From contig NZ_JADOES010000021.1 in assembly GCF_018739885.1 (NCBI RefSeq), positions 1 through 64,000 of the forward strand: 64,000 nucleotides of DNA, in the 5' to 3' direction. Position 1 is the stretch's first letter, and every line of letters starts with the position of its first letter. The translations under genes were made by a program, and so were the position numbers. Of this stretch, positions 33,916 to 44,214 are shown piece by piece. This DNA comes from Leptothoe spongobia TAU-MAC 1115. Lineage in GTDB: Bacteria; Cyanobacteriota; Cyanobacteriia; Phormidesmidales; Phormidesmidaceae. The notes beneath the pieces were generated by a model. It was not told where the DNA came from. It saw only the letters and a list, made by a program, of their open reading frames with translations, and made no database searches.

Positions 33916-35058
33916 TTAACGACGTGCGCCGGTAGCCGGACGCCCACGCTGCGCCTGGCTTTTACCCATAGCAGAGCCTGTACCACCAGCATTGATCAAA
34001 CGCTGAAGTTCATCTGCTCGAGACGATTTGCCCATCGCTTGCTCAAAACTAATTGTGCCAGCCTGGTGCAAGTCAGCTAAAACCATCTCCAAGGTTTTCA
34101 TCCCTAACTTAGCGCCTGTCTGAATAGCACCATAAATCTGAGCCGTCTTACCTTCTCGAATAAGGTTCGAAATTGCCGGTGTTACCACCATAATCTCCTG
34201 AGCCATAACACGCCCAAACTCTCCAGGCTTAGGATTGGCCTTAGGAACAAGGGTTTGACTTAACACTGCAACCAAAGAGTTAGAAAGCTGTACCCTTACC
34301 TGCTGCTGCTGCTCAGGCGGAAAAACATCGATCATTCGGTCGACGGTCTGAGCTGCAGAACTCGTATGCAAAGTACCAAAGACAAGGTGACCGGTTTCCG
34401 CAGCAGAAATAGCGAGGGATATGGTTTCCAAATCTCGCATCTCCCCCACCAGAATCACATCAGGATCTTCTCGAAGTGCCGCTCTAAGAGCGTTAGAGAA
34501 ACTTTTGGTATCTTCTCCAATCTGCCGCTGATGAATTAAACTTTTGATTGGCTCATATACAAATTCGATAGGATCTTCAACCGTCAGAATATGCTCAGCT
34601 CTCGTGTGGTTGATGTCATTAATCATAGAAGCCAATGTAGTTGACTTACCAGAGCCAGTCGGTCCAGTCACCAAAATTAGGCCTCGAGGCTGACGAGCAA
34701 GTTCCTTCACAATTTCAGGGAGGCCCAATAGTTCAGCGCTGGGAATCTTGGAACTCAAGGCACGCAGACAGGCAGCATATGTGCCTCTATCCTTATAGAC
34801 ATTGACACGAAAGCGGGCGAGTCCTTTTACACCATAAGAGCAATCCAATTCCCAATTTTGCTCTAGGTTTTTCCGCTGAGTATTGTTGAGCATACTAAAA
34901 ATCAACCGCTGACACTGCTCAGGCGTCATAGGTGGGTGCTCAGTGGGAGTAAGATGGCCACTGACTCGGATGTAAGGCGGTAATCCCGCTGAAAGGTGAA
35001 GATCAGACCCTCCACGCTCAACCACTTCTTCCATTAAGTCTTCGATCATCATTTCCAT
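33916..35058 (-). CDS. pilT: Type IV pilus retraction ATPase PilT
   Basis: PilT hydrolyses ATP to depolymerise pilin and drive twitching motility and DNA uptake. The 380-residue protein has the PAS-like N-domain (G-G-S-D-L-H-L-S-A-G), Walker A G-P-T-G-S-G-K-S-T at 132-140 and the Asp box with E-D-P-I-E-F. Walker B L-R-E-D-P-D-V-I-L-V-G-E-M-R-D and the His box G-T-L-H-T-S follow. The PilT signature A-I-S-N-L-I-R-E-G-K sits at about 288. The tail is Gly/Arg-rich (R-G-R-P-A-T-G-A-R-R). It follows pilB by 138 bases. No defect is visible. Confidence 0.95.
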   Translation of the reverse strand: MEMMIEDLMEEVVERGGSDLHLSAGLPPYIRVSGHLTPTEHPPMTPEQCQRLIFSMLNNTQRKNLEQNWELDCSYGVKGLARFRVNVYKDRGTYAACLRALSSKIPSAELLGLPEIVKELARQPRGLILVTGPTGSGKSTTLASMINDINHTRAEHILTVEDPIEFVYEPIKSLIHQRQIGEDTKSFSNALRAALREDPDVILVGEMRDLETISLAISAAETGHLVFGTLHTSSAAQTVDRMIDVFPPEQQQQVRVQLSNSLVAVLSQTLVPKANPKPGEFGRVMAQEIMVVTPAISNLIREGKTAQIYGAIQTGAKLGMKTLEMVLADLHQAGTISFEQAMGKSSRADELQRLINAGGTGSAMGKSQAQRGRPATGARR

Positions 35059-35196
35059 GGAGCCACCTCAGGTAGATATAGATAAAAACGTTATGAGCGA
35101 GAAATGAACATTGGTGTTTAAAGAGACCTAGAATCCAGTAATGGAGATGAGTTTACCCACCTTGACACCTGGAATTACATACATCACCCAATGCAA

Positions 35197-37206
35197 CTAA
35201 TTACTTGGGAAACGAGGCGTTAGACAGTAGGGACAATCCAACCATTCATGATGAAGCTCTGCACTGCAGGTAGCACAACTCAAAATCGTTTTCCGCCGCG
35301 CTTTAAGCTCTGCTTCTAAGCCAGTATCGGTAAAGGTTACCCGTTCTACCTCTTCTAAAGTTGTATAGCCTTGCTCAACTAATTTAAGGCTATAAGACAG
35401 TAAGGTTTGCATCCCTTCTTCGACAGCAGCTTCTTTGATATGTTCTGCAGGAGCCCCATCGGAAATCATTTTCTGCAGCCCCTCAGTAATACGCATTACT
35501 TCATACACACCGACCCGGCCTTTATAACCTGCGCCCTGACAAGTTTCACAAAGTTCACTAGCACCTTGCGCAGGATCAACTTGATCAGGTGAGATCGTAT
35601 TGGCTCTATAAAAAGTAATATCACCCCCAGAAGAACTCAGACCAAAGCGTCCCAATTCCTCGCTAGTGGGGGTATAGGCAATACGACAATCACTACAAAC
35701 TTTTCGAACTAGACGCTGGGCTAGTACACCCACTAATGAACTAGAAACCTGAAAAGCCTCCACCTCCATTTCACTCAAACGAGAAATAGCGCCCGCCGCG
35801 TCATTAGTGTGTAATGTAGTCAAAACCAGATGACCAGTCAGCGCCGCCTCAATAGCAGTTTTAGCCGTTTCAGTATCGCGGGTCTCACCCACCAAAATCA
35901 CGTCAGGGTCTTGTCGCAGAAATGCGCGTAAAAGTAGCGGAAAGTCAATTCCCTTCTCACGAATGACTTGTACTTGAGTAATACCAGGCAAGGCATACTC
36001 AATTGGGTCTTCTGCAGTACTGATATTAATATTCGGATCGTTACGTTCCGCCAGGACTGAATATAAAGTAGTCGTTTTACCCGAGCCGGTGGGTCCTGTA
36101 ACCAATATCAAACCATAGGGAGAACTGGTCATATCCCGAACGATGTTGAGGGTTTCATCATCCGTGATGAGTTTATCCAACCCCAGTTGTGTATTCGTAT
36201 TATCTAAAATACGTAAAACTACTTTTTCACCATAGCGACTGGGAATGGTACTTACTCGAAAGTCAACTTTACGTCCTTGAAAAACCCTGCGAATTCTTCC
36301 GTCTTGAGGAATTCGGCGCTCAGCAATATCTAGATCAGAAATAATCTTCAAACGCGCTGTTACAGCTGGAATAATTTTCTTGGGCAGCCGCTGGAAAGCC
36401 TGACGTAAAACACCATCACGCCGAAATCTGATGCGTAAAAATTCCTCTTGAGGTTCAACATGAATATCGGAAGCTCCTTCTTGGAGAGCCTTAACCAATA
36501 TCTTATTGACTAACGCAATGACAGGAGCTGCCCCTGCATCTTGAACCGCTGCTCCTAAATCAGCTTCTTCATCAATCGCTTCCTCAAGATCAGCACCGTC
36601 AAGATCTAAGTCCTCTAGATTCGCGTTAACATCAACGGCTTGCTCAAAATCTCGCTGTTTTTCCTTGGCAACCTGATCATCTAAATAGGCCGAGATCATC
36701 CGTTGATAGTCTTCAACGGTAATAACCATGCGACGTAACTTCAGGTTTTTCGGTCGCAAAATGCGGTTAAGGTCATCTTGTGCCTCCAAGTTTTCTGGAT
36801 CCACCATTGCCACTAACACGGTGGAAGATCCATCTTGAGTAGTTTGAGACAACGGCAACAAACGATGGCGACGACATATATCTACCGGAATTAGGTCATC
36901 AATCAGATTGCCAACTTTCGTATCAGAGACACTCTCAATCTCAGGATCTAATGACTCAACTCCGTAAAGGATTTTTAGCTCAAATAGCTGCTGTTTCTTA
37001 TACTGACGTAAAAGCTCTGGGCTTAACTGCTGGCCTGTCAGTGACTCTAAAACATCGGTTAAGGAGCGACCCGACTTTCGACTTTCAACCAACGCCTGCT
37101 GCATTTGGTCTGTGTCGACATACCCTGCCTGAATAAGCTGATTACTGAATGGCGAAAAGCTTCTTTGTAGAACAAGCGCTTTCCGAGATGATGAGGAGTT
37201 GGTCAT
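35197..37206 (-). CDS. pilB: Type IV pilus assembly ATPase PilB
   Basis: PilB powers pilus extension. The 669-residue protein has an N-terminal MshEN/GSPII_E region (about 20-190) and an acidic stretch (D-V-N-A-N-L-E-D-L-D-L). The ATPase core shows Walker A G-P-T-G-S-G-K-T-T, D-P-I-E-Y, V-G-E-T-R-D and T-L-H-T-N-D. A zinc-binding set C-S-D-C and C-E-T-C is present. The last 30 residues add another CxxC pair (C-A-T-C-S-A, C-P-Y-C-L), as in cyanobacterial PilB1, whose C-terminus is the docking site for Hfq in Synechocystis. It is divergent from grpE. Confidence 0.95.
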   Translation of the reverse strand: MTNSSSSRKALVLQRSFSPFSNQLIQAGYVDTDQMQQALVESRKSGRSLTDVLESLTGQQLSPELLRQYKKQQLFELKILYGVESLDPEIESVSDTKVGNLIDDLIPVDICRRHRLLPLSQTTQDGSSTVLVAMVDPENLEAQDDLNRILRPKNLKLRRMVITVEDYQRMISAYLDDQVAKEKQRDFEQAVDVNANLEDLDLDGADLEEAIDEEADLGAAVQDAGAAPVIALVNKILVKALQEGASDIHVEPQEEFLRIRFRRDGVLRQAFQRLPKKIIPAVTARLKIISDLDIAERRIPQDGRIRRVFQGRKVDFRVSTIPSRYGEKVVLRILDNTNTQLGLDKLITDDETLNIVRDMTSSPYGLILVTGPTGSGKTTTLYSVLAERNDPNINISTAEDPIEYALPGITQVQVIREKGIDFPLLLRAFLRQDPDVILVGETRDTETAKTAIEAALTGHLVLTTLHTNDAAGAISRLSEMEVEAFQVSSSLVGVLAQRLVRKVCSDCRIAYTPTSEELGRFGLSSSGGDITFYRANTISPDQVDPAQGASELCETCQGAGYKGRVGVYEVMRITEGLQKMISDGAPAEHIKEAAVEEGMQTLLSYSLKLVEQGYTTLEEVERVTFTDTGLEAELKARRKTILSCATCSAELHHEWLDCPYCLTPRFPSN

Positions 37207-37664
37207 AGTCGCCGCAGAAAATCCTTACAGAAGGTTGCCCACAAAACACTTTTCTGTAGACAGCTAAAGGGGAGTATCTCAGCCCCATAGCTCAAGGGAA
37301 ATGAAAACGGCACAGTATATCGCATGATACCGCACCATTCACCGATAATAGCTTGAACCTTAGCATCCAGCTAGCCGCATTAAAGGCTATTGCTTATTGA
37401 AAGCAATCATGAGGATAAAAATTCTATGCGGATCACGACTTATTTTATATAGTCATTACGTTGCAAAATGCACTATTGTGATACCGCTAAGGTAATTAAA
37501 TTAAATGTTACAGACCAGGTTAGTGAAATGCTTTGTGATCCGAAAATTGATTTTTTCCGTCTAGACCATTTAGACCAATGGGTCCTTAGTATGGAGCAAC
37601 TCGCTTAAAATATCAGCGTCTAGGCAAGTATCACCCTGTGTTCTGTTATTGATGAGGTTAAAAG
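37207..37664. other. Divergent pilB-grpE gap with a doubtful 46-codon frame
   Basis: The 458-base AT-rich gap must hold promoters for both the pilus and chaperone operons. No CIRCE element is visible. An open frame of 46 codons runs from ATG 37468 to TAA 37608 on the plus strand (M-H-Y-C-D-T-A-K); its composition is protein-like but it has no clear ribosome site. I do not call it a gene. Confidence 0.4.
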
Positions 37665-38369
37665 ATGGTAGAGGACGTTAATCCGATAGAAAATCATTCC
37701 ATTGAAGAAGATGATAAAGCTGCTGACACAGTCAGTGAAGCAGAGGCAAATATTGAAGAGCTAAAGCTTGAAGATGCTGACATTGAAATTGATTTTGAGA
37801 ATGAGTTTTCTGAAAGCAATTCTGGTGATGTAGAGGATAGCAATGCCAATGATGCTAGCGCTACAGAAATCACTGAGGACAATGTCCCGGCTATTGCGGA
37901 GTTACAAGCGCAAATCGCACAACTGAAATCTCAGTTAGAAGATAGAAATAGTCAATATCTGAGGCTTACGGCTGATTTCGAAAATTTTCGTAAGCGCACA
38001 AGTCGTGAGAAGGAAGAGCTTGAACTTCAGATTAAATGCAGTACTATTAGCAATTTGCTAGAGGTAGTTGATAACTTTGAACGTGCTCGTGCTCAAATCA
38101 AGCCTCAAAATGATGGTGAAATGGCTGTTCATAAAAGCTATCAAAGCGTTTATAAGCAGTTAGTTGAAGGTCTCAAACGGGTTGGTGTTGCTCCTATGCG
38201 AGCAGAAGGAAAGGAATTTGATCCTAATTTGCATGAAGCCGTTATGCGTGAACCAACTGACGCACATGCTGACGGTACCGTAATTGAGGAACTGGTTAGA
38301 GGTTATGTTTTAGGTGAGCGTGTCCTACGTCATGCCATGGTCAAGGTTGCGACTCCCCTGGAGGAATAG
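37665..38369 (+). CDS. grpE: Nucleotide exchange factor GrpE
   Basis: GrpE releases ADP from DnaK. The 234-residue protein has a very acidic N-terminal extension (about 1-75), a coiled coil (A-E-L-Q-A-Q-I-A-Q-L-K-S-Q-L), then L-T-A-D-F-E-N-F-R-K-R and V-V-D-N-F-E-R-A. The C-terminal beta domain carries F-D-P-N-L-H-E-A-V and G-Y-V-L-G-E-R-V-L-R-H-A-M-V-K-V. It leads the grpE-dnaK-dnaJ series. The 427-base gap with a hairpin behind it suggests dnaK has its own promoter. Confidence 0.96.
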   Translation: MVEDVNPIENHSIEEDDKAADTVSEAEANIEELKLEDADIEIDFENEFSESNSGDVEDSNANDASATEITEDNVPAIAELQAQIAQLKSQLEDRNSQYLRLTADFENFRKRTSREKEELELQIKCSTISNLLEVVDNFERARAQIKPQNDGEMAVHKSYQSVYKQLVEGLKRVGVAPMRAEGKEFDPNLHEAVMREPTDAHADGTVIEELVRGYVLGERVLRHAMVKVATPLEE

Positions 38370-38796
38370 TATTGACCTTCATGAATACTCAAAACGTGAA
38401 ATATCAAGAACTGAGCTGGCATGAAGCTAGCTCAGTTATGAAGCTTTCTTGAATATCGATATGTTTTGTTAGAACTTATAGTTTTGGGTATTGTATCTAT
38501 ATGAGAGGGCTACTTACATACCTTCTTTTAAGTTGCTGATCGCAACTGCTGTAAATCGGTATGTTTAGGGCCTGGGTGTAACTGTATAGCAATTTTTACT
38601 CAAGCTTCTTTATCAGTTTATCCATATAGTTAATGCCTGCTTGTAATGAGGTCATCCCTCAGCAGCAACTAGTCGACTCTTAATTTTTTTAAGAGATTAT
38701 AGATAACTACTATTCGGGCTAGTGTCGCGTATTCACTATGTGGGTATCTATGTATTTAAAAGTAAATGTGGTTCTCTAGAGTGAGTAGGCTCTCAG
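38370..38796. other. grpE-dnaK gap
   Basis: This 427-base AT-rich gap holds the hairpin at 38409-38437 near its left end. The remainder probably contains a dnaK promoter. I see no open frame of note, no CIRCE palindrome and no tRNA. Confidence 0.5.
38409..38437 (+). terminator. Hairpin after grpE
   Basis: AACTGAGCT and AGCTCAGTT make a perfect nine-pair stem with an 11-base loop, 40 bases after the grpE stop. There is no immediate T run, so it may be a processing or partial terminator signal rather than a true terminator. Confidence 0.45.
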
Positions 38797-40809
38797 ATGG
38801 GAAAAGTTATTGGCATTGATTTAGGAACGACGAATAGCTGTGTTGCGGTTCTAGAAGGGGGCAAGCCTGAGGTTATTACCAACACTGAAGGTGGACGAAC
38901 AATGCCAAGCATTGTTGGGTTTGCCAAAAATGGTGAGCGATTGGTTGGCCAATTGGCTAAGCGTCAGGCTGTTACCAATGCAGAAAATACGGTTTACAGC
39001 ATCAAACGATTCATCGGTCGTCGCTGGGAGGATACAGTGAGTGAGCGTTCACGAGTTCCTTATACCTGTGTTCGAGGCAAGGATGACACAGTTGATGTAT
39101 TAATTCGTGGTAAGGCTTACACCCCTCAAGAAGTGTCTGCTATGACACTACAGAAGTTGAAACAGGATGCTGAAGCCTATCTTGGAGAAGAAGTCACTCA
39201 GGCTGTCATTACAGTACCCGCTTATTTTACTGATGCCCAACGTCAGGCAACAAAAGATGCTGGCAAAATTGCCGGTCTGGAAGTGTTACGTATCATTAAT
39301 GAGCCAACAGCAGCAGCACTATCCTATGGGATGGACAAGCTAGACCAAGATCAGACCGTCCTAGTGTTTGACCTGGGTGGAGGTACATTTGATGTTTCCA
39401 TCCTGCAGCTTGGAGACGGTGTTTTTGAGGTTAAGGCGACATCTGGTAATAACCACCTGGGTGGTGATGACTTTGATAACAGCATTGTCACAGCTCTATT
39501 AGATACGTTCAGAGAGCAAGAAGGCATGGATCTGTCTACTGATCGCATGGCTCTACAACGTATTCGTGAAGCAGCTGAGAAGGCTAAAATTGAGCTATCC
39601 AGTCGAGCTACAACCTCCATCAACCTGCCCTTTATCGCAGCTGACGAAACTGGCCCCAAGCATCTTGAATCTGATGTGTCTCGTACTAAGTTTGAGGAGC
39701 TAGCGAAGCCATTAATTGAGGCGACGTTAGAACCAGTTGAACAGGCCCTTAAAGATGCTGAACTCACACCGGATGATATCGATCGCATTTTATTGGTAGG
39801 AGGTTCTACCAGGATCCCAGCTGTCCAAAAAGCCATAACTGGCTATTTCAATGGCAAAACCCCTGATCGTTCTGTCAATCCAGATGAAGCAGTGGCATTA
39901 GGTGCTTCTATTCAGGCAGGTGTACTAGGGGGCGAGGTTAAGGATCTGCTGTTGCTGGATGTAACGCCCCTCTCTCTTGGCATTGAAACCTTGGGTGAAG
40001 TATTTACTAAGGTGATTGAGCGCAATACCACGATTCCCACTAGCAAATCACAAACCTTTTCAACAGCAACGGATGGTCAAACTTCAGTAGAAGTGCATGC
40101 GCTTCAGGGGGAGCGAGCTATGGCACGGGACAATAAGAGTCTTGGCCGCTTTGAATTGACCGGTATTCCACCTGCTCCCAGAGGTATTCCACAAATTGAA
40201 GTGTCATTTGAAATTGATGCGGACGGCATTTTACAGGTAGCGGCTAAAGATAAAGGCACAGGGCGTGCCCAAAGCATTCGTATCACCAATACAGGAGGTC
40301 TAACCTCTAGCGAAATTGACAAGATGCGTGAAGAAGCCGAAGCCTATGCCGACGATGATGCTCGTCGGAAGGTGGTTGCTGAGATGACCAATAAGGCCGA
40401 TACCCTCTTCTACAGCTACGAGAGCACAATCCGTGAAAATGCTGAGTGGATCAGTGATGAACGCAAAGCTCAAGGACAGGAAGCGGAGGCTACTCTCAGG
40501 GCCGCTGTCAGCAATAAGGACATTACACCAGAAGCTCTTCAAGAAGCTCTCGATGGATTACAGCAAGTTATTTTTGCCATTGGGGCTGAGATGTATCGTC
40601 AGGTTAATGAAGATAGTTATGACATTGCTATGGATGAAACCACTCCAGATATGCCATCTGAGTCATCTGATGAAAGCGCCTCATCCGAGTCATCTGTAGA
40701 GCAAGAGCCTACTCCTGCAACAACTCCCGATGCTATTGACTTACTGGCAGATAATCCAGAGTTCGACTTTGACGCAACAATTACAGCCGATTATGAAGCA
40801 ATCGAATAG
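38797..40809 (+). CDS. dnaK: Chaperone DnaK (Hsp70)
   Basis: This 670-residue Hsp70 binds unfolded segments in an ATP cycle with DnaJ and GrpE. It starts [18 protein letters not shown]. The ATPase half has [25 protein letters not shown] and L-V-G-G-S-T-R-I-P. The linker [13 protein letters not shown] and the peptide-binding domain follow. The C-terminal tail is acidic and Ser-rich ([11 protein letters not shown]). The neighbours and layout suggest the DnaK2 type of cyanobacteria, but paralogue assignment needs a tree. Confidence 0.96.
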   Translation: MGKVIGIDLGTTNSCVAVLEGGKPEVITNTEGGRTMPSIVGFAKNGERLVGQLAKRQAVTNAENTVYSIKRFIGRRWEDTVSERSRVPYTCVRGKDDTVDVLIRGKAYTPQEVSAMTLQKLKQDAEAYLGEEVTQAVITVPAYFTDAQRQATKDAGKIAGLEVLRIINEPTAAALSYGMDKLDQDQTVLVFDLGGGTFDVSILQLGDGVFEVKATSGNNHLGGDDFDNSIVTALLDTFREQEGMDLSTDRMALQRIREAAEKAKIELSSRATTSINLPFIAADETGPKHLESDVSRTKFEELAKPLIEATLEPVEQALKDAELTPDDIDRILLVGGSTRIPAVQKAITGYFNGKTPDRSVNPDEAVALGASIQAGVLGGEVKDLLLLDVTPLSLGIETLGEVFTKVIERNTTIPTSKSQTFSTATDGQTSVEVHALQGERAMARDNKSLGRFELTGIPPAPRGIPQIEVSFEIDADGILQVAAKDKGTGRAQSIRITNTGGLTSSEIDKMREEAEAYADDDARRKVVAEMTNKADTLFYSYESTIRENAEWISDERKAQGQEAEATLRAAVSNKDITPEALQEALDGLQQVIFAIGAEMYRQVNEDSYDIAMDETTPDMPSESSDESASSESSVEQEPTPATTPDAIDLLADNPEFDFDATITADYEAIE

Positions 40810-40911
40810 TAACCGAATGGCAGGAGTACGGGAATTGCGAATCAGTAATGTGCCGTGCTTACGTAAAATAGTTGGATAGGTCTCCAGTTGTCGTTGTTAA
40901 GCTAGCACTCT

Positions 40912-42039
40912 ATGGCTCGTGATTACTATGAGGTACTCGGTGTTTCCCGGGGAGCCGATCAAGATGAGGTAAAGCGCGCTTATCGGCGGCTGGCAAGAAA
41001 GTACCACCCTGATGTCAATAAGGATCCGGGTGCAGAGGATAAGTTCAAAGAGATCAACCGAGCTTACGAAGTACTATCTGAGCCAGAAATTAGAGCTCGG
41101 TATGATCGCTTTGGCGAGGCTGGTGTTGGTGGAGCCGCTGCTGGTGGAGCAGGCTTTCAGGACTTTTCGGATATGGGCGGTTTCGCTGATATCTTTGAGA
41201 GCTTCTTTAGCGGATTTTCAGGTGGTCCCACCCAGGCAAAGCGTCGTGGCCCTATGCGTGGGGACGATTTACGCCTTGACCTCAAGTTAGATTTTGCTGA
41301 AGCTATTTTTGGTGGCGAAAAAGAAATTAAAATTAGCCATCTTGAAAACTGCATGACCTGTAAAGGTTCGGGGGCAAAACCCGGTACTCGCCCTCGTACA
41401 TGTTCTACATGTAGTGGCTCTGGTCAAGTCCGTCGCGCAACGCGGACACCGTTTGGAAGTTTTACACAAGTATCAGCCTGTCCCACCTGCAGTGGAACAG
41501 GTGAAGTCGTAGAGGATCGTTGTGAAGTTTGTGGTGGCGCTGGCCGCAAGCAGGAAACTAAAAAGCTAAAAATTACAATCCCAGCTGGTGTTGATAATGG
41601 AACTCGTCTAAGGGTCTCCAATGAAGGGGATGCAGGCATGCGTAGTGGCCCTCCTGGAGATCTATATGTATACCTGTTTGTTAAAGAACACAGCAGCTTT
41701 AAGCGAGATGGAATTAATGTCCTTTCAGACTTGAAGATAAGCTATTTGCAGGCAATTTTAGGCTGTGAACTAGAAGTAGAAACCGTGGATGGGCCGATCG
41801 AGGTACATGTTCCATCGGGAACTCAACCGAATACTGTACTTACGCTTGAGAACCGTGGGGTGCCTAAACTGGGTAACCCAGTTAGCCGTGGTAACCATCT
41901 ACTAACTATTTTGGTTGATATTCCTACTCGCATTAAGGCAGAAGAAAGGGAACTGCTCGCAAAGTTAGCTGAGGTCCGTGGTGACTCAATTTCCAAAAAG
42001 GGCCTTGAAGGATTTCTAGGTGGTTTATTTAAAGGCTAG
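40912..42039 (+). CDS. dnaJ: Chaperone DnaJ (type I Hsp40)
   Basis: This 375-residue protein stimulates DnaK ATPase. The J domain (1-65) has H32-P-D in Y-H-P-D-V-N-K. A Gly-rich region follows ([10 protein letters not shown]). The zinc finger has four C-x-x-C-x-G-x-G repeats: [24 protein letters not shown] and C-E-V-C-G-G-A-G. The C-terminal substrate domains are complete. It lies 102 bases behind dnaK. Half of a CIRCE motif (TAGCACTC, 40903) sits before its ATG without a partner. Confidence 0.96.
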   Translation: MARDYYEVLGVSRGADQDEVKRAYRRLARKYHPDVNKDPGAEDKFKEINRAYEVLSEPEIRARYDRFGEAGVGGAAAGGAGFQDFSDMGGFADIFESFFSGFSGGPTQAKRRGPMRGDDLRLDLKLDFAEAIFGGEKEIKISHLENCMTCKGSGAKPGTRPRTCSTCSGSGQVRRATRTPFGSFTQVSACPTCSGTGEVVEDRCEVCGGAGRKQETKKLKITIPAGVDNGTRLRVSNEGDAGMRSGPPGDLYVYLFVKEHSSFKRDGINVLSDLKISYLQAILGCELEVETVDGPIEVHVPSGTQPNTVLTLENRGVPKLGNPVSRGNHLLTILVDIPTRIKAEERELLAKLAEVRGDSISKKGLEGFLGGLFKG

Positions 42040-42059
42040 TACTGGAGAAGCTTCATAGC

Positions 42060-42311
42060 ATGACGGATGTCTTGAATAGACCGAATGAGACCTTAGATTT
42101 GCGTGGTACTCCTTGCCCGTTGAATTTTGTACGAACCAAACTCAAGCTACAGCGAATGCCTGTAGGTGAGCTATTAGAAGTTTGGTTAGATGCGGGTGAA
42201 CCTGTCGAGCAAGTTCCTGATAGTTTGCGCGCGGAAGGTTTTTTGATTGAGGGCCTAGAATCAAACTCAGAAGGGTACTTCGTACTGCAAGTACAGCGAC
42301 CTAAAGTATGA
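42060..42311 (+). CDS. TusA-like sulfurtransferase domain protein
   Basis: This 83-residue protein contains L-D-L-R-G-T-P-C-P-L-N-F-V-R-T-K, the TusA/SirA signature whose first Cys carries a persulfide, followed by E-V-W-L-D-A-G. Such single-domain proteins often lie between dnaJ and rsgA in cyanobacteria. Its stop overlaps the rsgA start (ATGA), so the two are coupled. The acceptor of its sulfur, if any, is not known. Confidence 0.88.
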   Translation: MTDVLNRPNETLDLRGTPCPLNFVRTKLKLQRMPVGELLEVWLDAGEPVEQVPDSLRAEGFLIEGLESNSEGYFVLQVQRPKV

Positions 42312-43426
42312 CGGGATCACCTGCAACCAACCTGAACCCATCATCTGCAACAGGAACAGTCGTTGCCTGTCAGGCGAATTATTATCAGGTCAGGGTTCCT
42401 GTTGGAAAGCACCAGTCAATATATTTTTTGTGCACTCGTCGAGCCAGATTAAAGAAACTTGGACAACAGGTGGTAGTTGGCGACGAGGTAGTAGTCGAAG
42501 AGATGGATTGGCAAGATCGCCGGGGCGCGATCGCAACCGTATCTCCCCGTACAAATCTACTTGACCGCCCCCCGATTTCCAATGTGGATCAAATTCTACT
42601 AATATTTGCCCTAGCGGAACCGGTCCTAGAACCGAACCAACTGAGCCGTTTTCTCGTAAAAGCAGAATCCACAAACATCCCCGTCACCCTATGTCTAAAT
42701 AAACGAGATTTGCTAGCTGAAAGTGCTATCGAGCAGTGGAAAACCCGTTTATTCCATTGGGGCTACGAACCTTTGGTAATCAGCGTGCGGGACGATAAAG
42801 CCCTACCTACCGCGTTACTGGAAACCTTAAGGGGGCGAGTTAGCGTTGTCGCTGGCCCATCAGGTGTGGGCAAATCCAGTCTCTTAAATCGGCTTGTACC
42901 CGATGTAGATGCCCGAACTAATACCGTTTCAGGCAAGCTGGGACGAGGGCGTCACACTACCCGCCATGTAGAGCTTTTTGAGCTGCCAACGGGGGGACTG
43001 CTAGCTGACACACCTGGATTTAATCAACCTGATGTTACCTGCAATGTGGAAACACTGATGCAATGTTTCCCAGAAATTCGTCAGCGCCCAGGACATTGTC
43101 AGTTTAATAATTGCTTGCATCGTGATGAGCCTGGTTGCGGAATACGAGGTACTTGGGAGCGTTATGACTACTATTTAGCATTACTAGATGAAGTTTTACA
43201 GCACCAACAGCAACTAGAACATCGTCCTGCTGCTGAAGCCATGGAAAAAGTCAAGATGGGCAGCGATGGTCAGGTCCATCATGAACCTAAACTAGAAGCC
43301 AAAAAATACCGTCGCACCTCCCGCCGCCGTCATCACCAAGATTTACAAGACATTTTCTATGACGTCATGGAGGCAAAATCCATTGATGATTTGGATGATG
43401 CGGTTTTAGAAGAGTATGGGTTTTGA
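42308..43426 (+). CDS. rsgA: Ribosome small subunit-dependent GTPase RsgA
   Basis: RsgA is a circularly permuted GTPase that helps the last steps of 30S assembly. The 372-residue protein has an N-terminal OB fold (about 10-80) and the permuted G motifs: G4 L-N-K-R-D-L, then G1 G-P-S-G-V-G-K-S-S and G2/G3 (G-R-H-T-T-R, D-T-P-G-F). The C-terminal zinc module C-x6-C-x-H-x-x-x-x-x-C (F-N-N-C-L-H-R-D-E-P-G-C) follows. The tail is longer and basic. It is translationally coupled to the TusA-like gene. Confidence 0.93.
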   Translation: MTGSPATNLNPSSATGTVVACQANYYQVRVPVGKHQSIYFLCTRRARLKKLGQQVVVGDEVVVEEMDWQDRRGAIATVSPRTNLLDRPPISNVDQILLIFALAEPVLEPNQLSRFLVKAESTNIPVTLCLNKRDLLAESAIEQWKTRLFHWGYEPLVISVRDDKALPTALLETLRGRVSVVAGPSGVGKSSLLNRLVPDVDARTNTVSGKLGRGRHTTRHVELFELPTGGLLADTPGFNQPDVTCNVETLMQCFPEIRQRPGHCQFNNCLHRDEPGCGIRGTWERYDYYLALLDEVLQHQQQLEHRPAAEAMEKVKMGSDGQVHHEPKLEAKKYRRTSRRRHHQDLQDIFYDVMEAKSIDDLDDAVLEEYGF

Positions 43427-43468
43427 ATTGAGCAATTGGGTTGCAGCAATTCACATACGGTGAAGCTT

Positions 43469-44185
43469 CTAAACTCCAAGGGTTTTCCAAAAACCCACTT
43501 CTAATTGTTCAAAGTTTTTACAAGAACCGCGATACCACTTGAGGCGTAGTGCTTTCTGTTCCTTTAGGGTTAACTGCCAAGTGTGGGGAGATTGACGCAG
43601 GCGATCGCAAATACTCTGCAAACACAGAGCCGTGCTCACCGAAATATTAAAGCTCTCGCTAAAGCCATACATCGGAATTTTCAGATGGTGATCGGCTTGA
43701 TCCAAAGCTATTGATGACAAACCATCCAATTCATTACCAAACAGTATCGCAATAGGACGGTCTAAGGGTAAAGCCGGGAGCTCACAAGCCTTCGTATGGG
43801 GCGTCGTTGCGATAATGCAGTAGCCTTTAGTTCTCAATGCATTAATACAGTCGCGAGTATTACCTCGCTGTTTCCTATAGCGATGGATGGTTAACCACTT
43901 TTGGCAGCCTCGGGTGACATTGAGATTCACCTTAAAGTTACTGGTTTGCTCAATAATATGCACATCTTGAATGCCAAAGATATCGCAGTTACGCAAGACA
44001 GCTCCAGCGTTTTGACTCGTGTGAATATCTTCTAGAACCACCGTGACATAGCGTGTGCGATGGGTCAGAACCGTCTCAATTTTGGCCTTTCGCTCAGATG
44101 TGAGGCAATTTCCCAGATAGTCAATCAGAGCATCGATTTGGTCAGAATCCATGGCCGCGATCTGATCGACTGCTGATTCTCTCAT
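43469..44185 (-). CDS. trmH: tRNA/rRNA 2'-O-ribose methyltransferase, TrmH-like (SpoU)
   Basis: This 238-residue protein has the knot-fold SPOUT motifs: motif 1 E-D-I-H-T-S-Q-N-A-G-A-V-L-R-N-C-D, motif 2 I-A-I-L-F-G-N-E-L-D-G-L-S and motif 3 I-P-M-Y-G-F-S-E-S-F-N-I-S-V-S-T-A. These favour TrmH, which methylates G18 of tRNA. The start is set at ATG 44185; a start at 44227 would run into cysS by 13 bases and adds a basic stretch not typical of the family. It is the gene after cysS on the same strand. Confidence 0.88.
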   Translation of the reverse strand: MRESAVDQIAAMDSDQIDALIDYLGNCLTSERKAKIETVLTHRTRYVTVVLEDIHTSQNAGAVLRNCDIFGIQDVHIIEQTSNFKVNLNVTRGCQKWLTIHRYRKQRGNTRDCINALRTKGYCIIATTPHTKACELPALPLDRPIAILFGNELDGLSSIALDQADHHLKIPMYGFSESFNISVSTALCLQSICDRLRQSPHTWQLTLKEQKALRLKWYRGSCKNFEQLEVGFWKTLGV

Positions 44186-44214
44186 AGCTACTGTTAGTTT
44201 TCGCACCCTCACCG

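Noticed and set aside
37468..37608. 46-codon frame in the pilB-grpE gap
   Set aside because: No ribosome site and no recognisable sequence; kept only as a note.
39351..39836. 161-codon minus-strand frame opposite dnaK
   Set aside because: Antisense shadow of a highly conserved gene with biased codons.
40903..40910. Half of a CIRCE operator (TAGCACTC) before dnaJ
   Set aside because: The matching GAGTGCTA arm at nine bases distance is absent.
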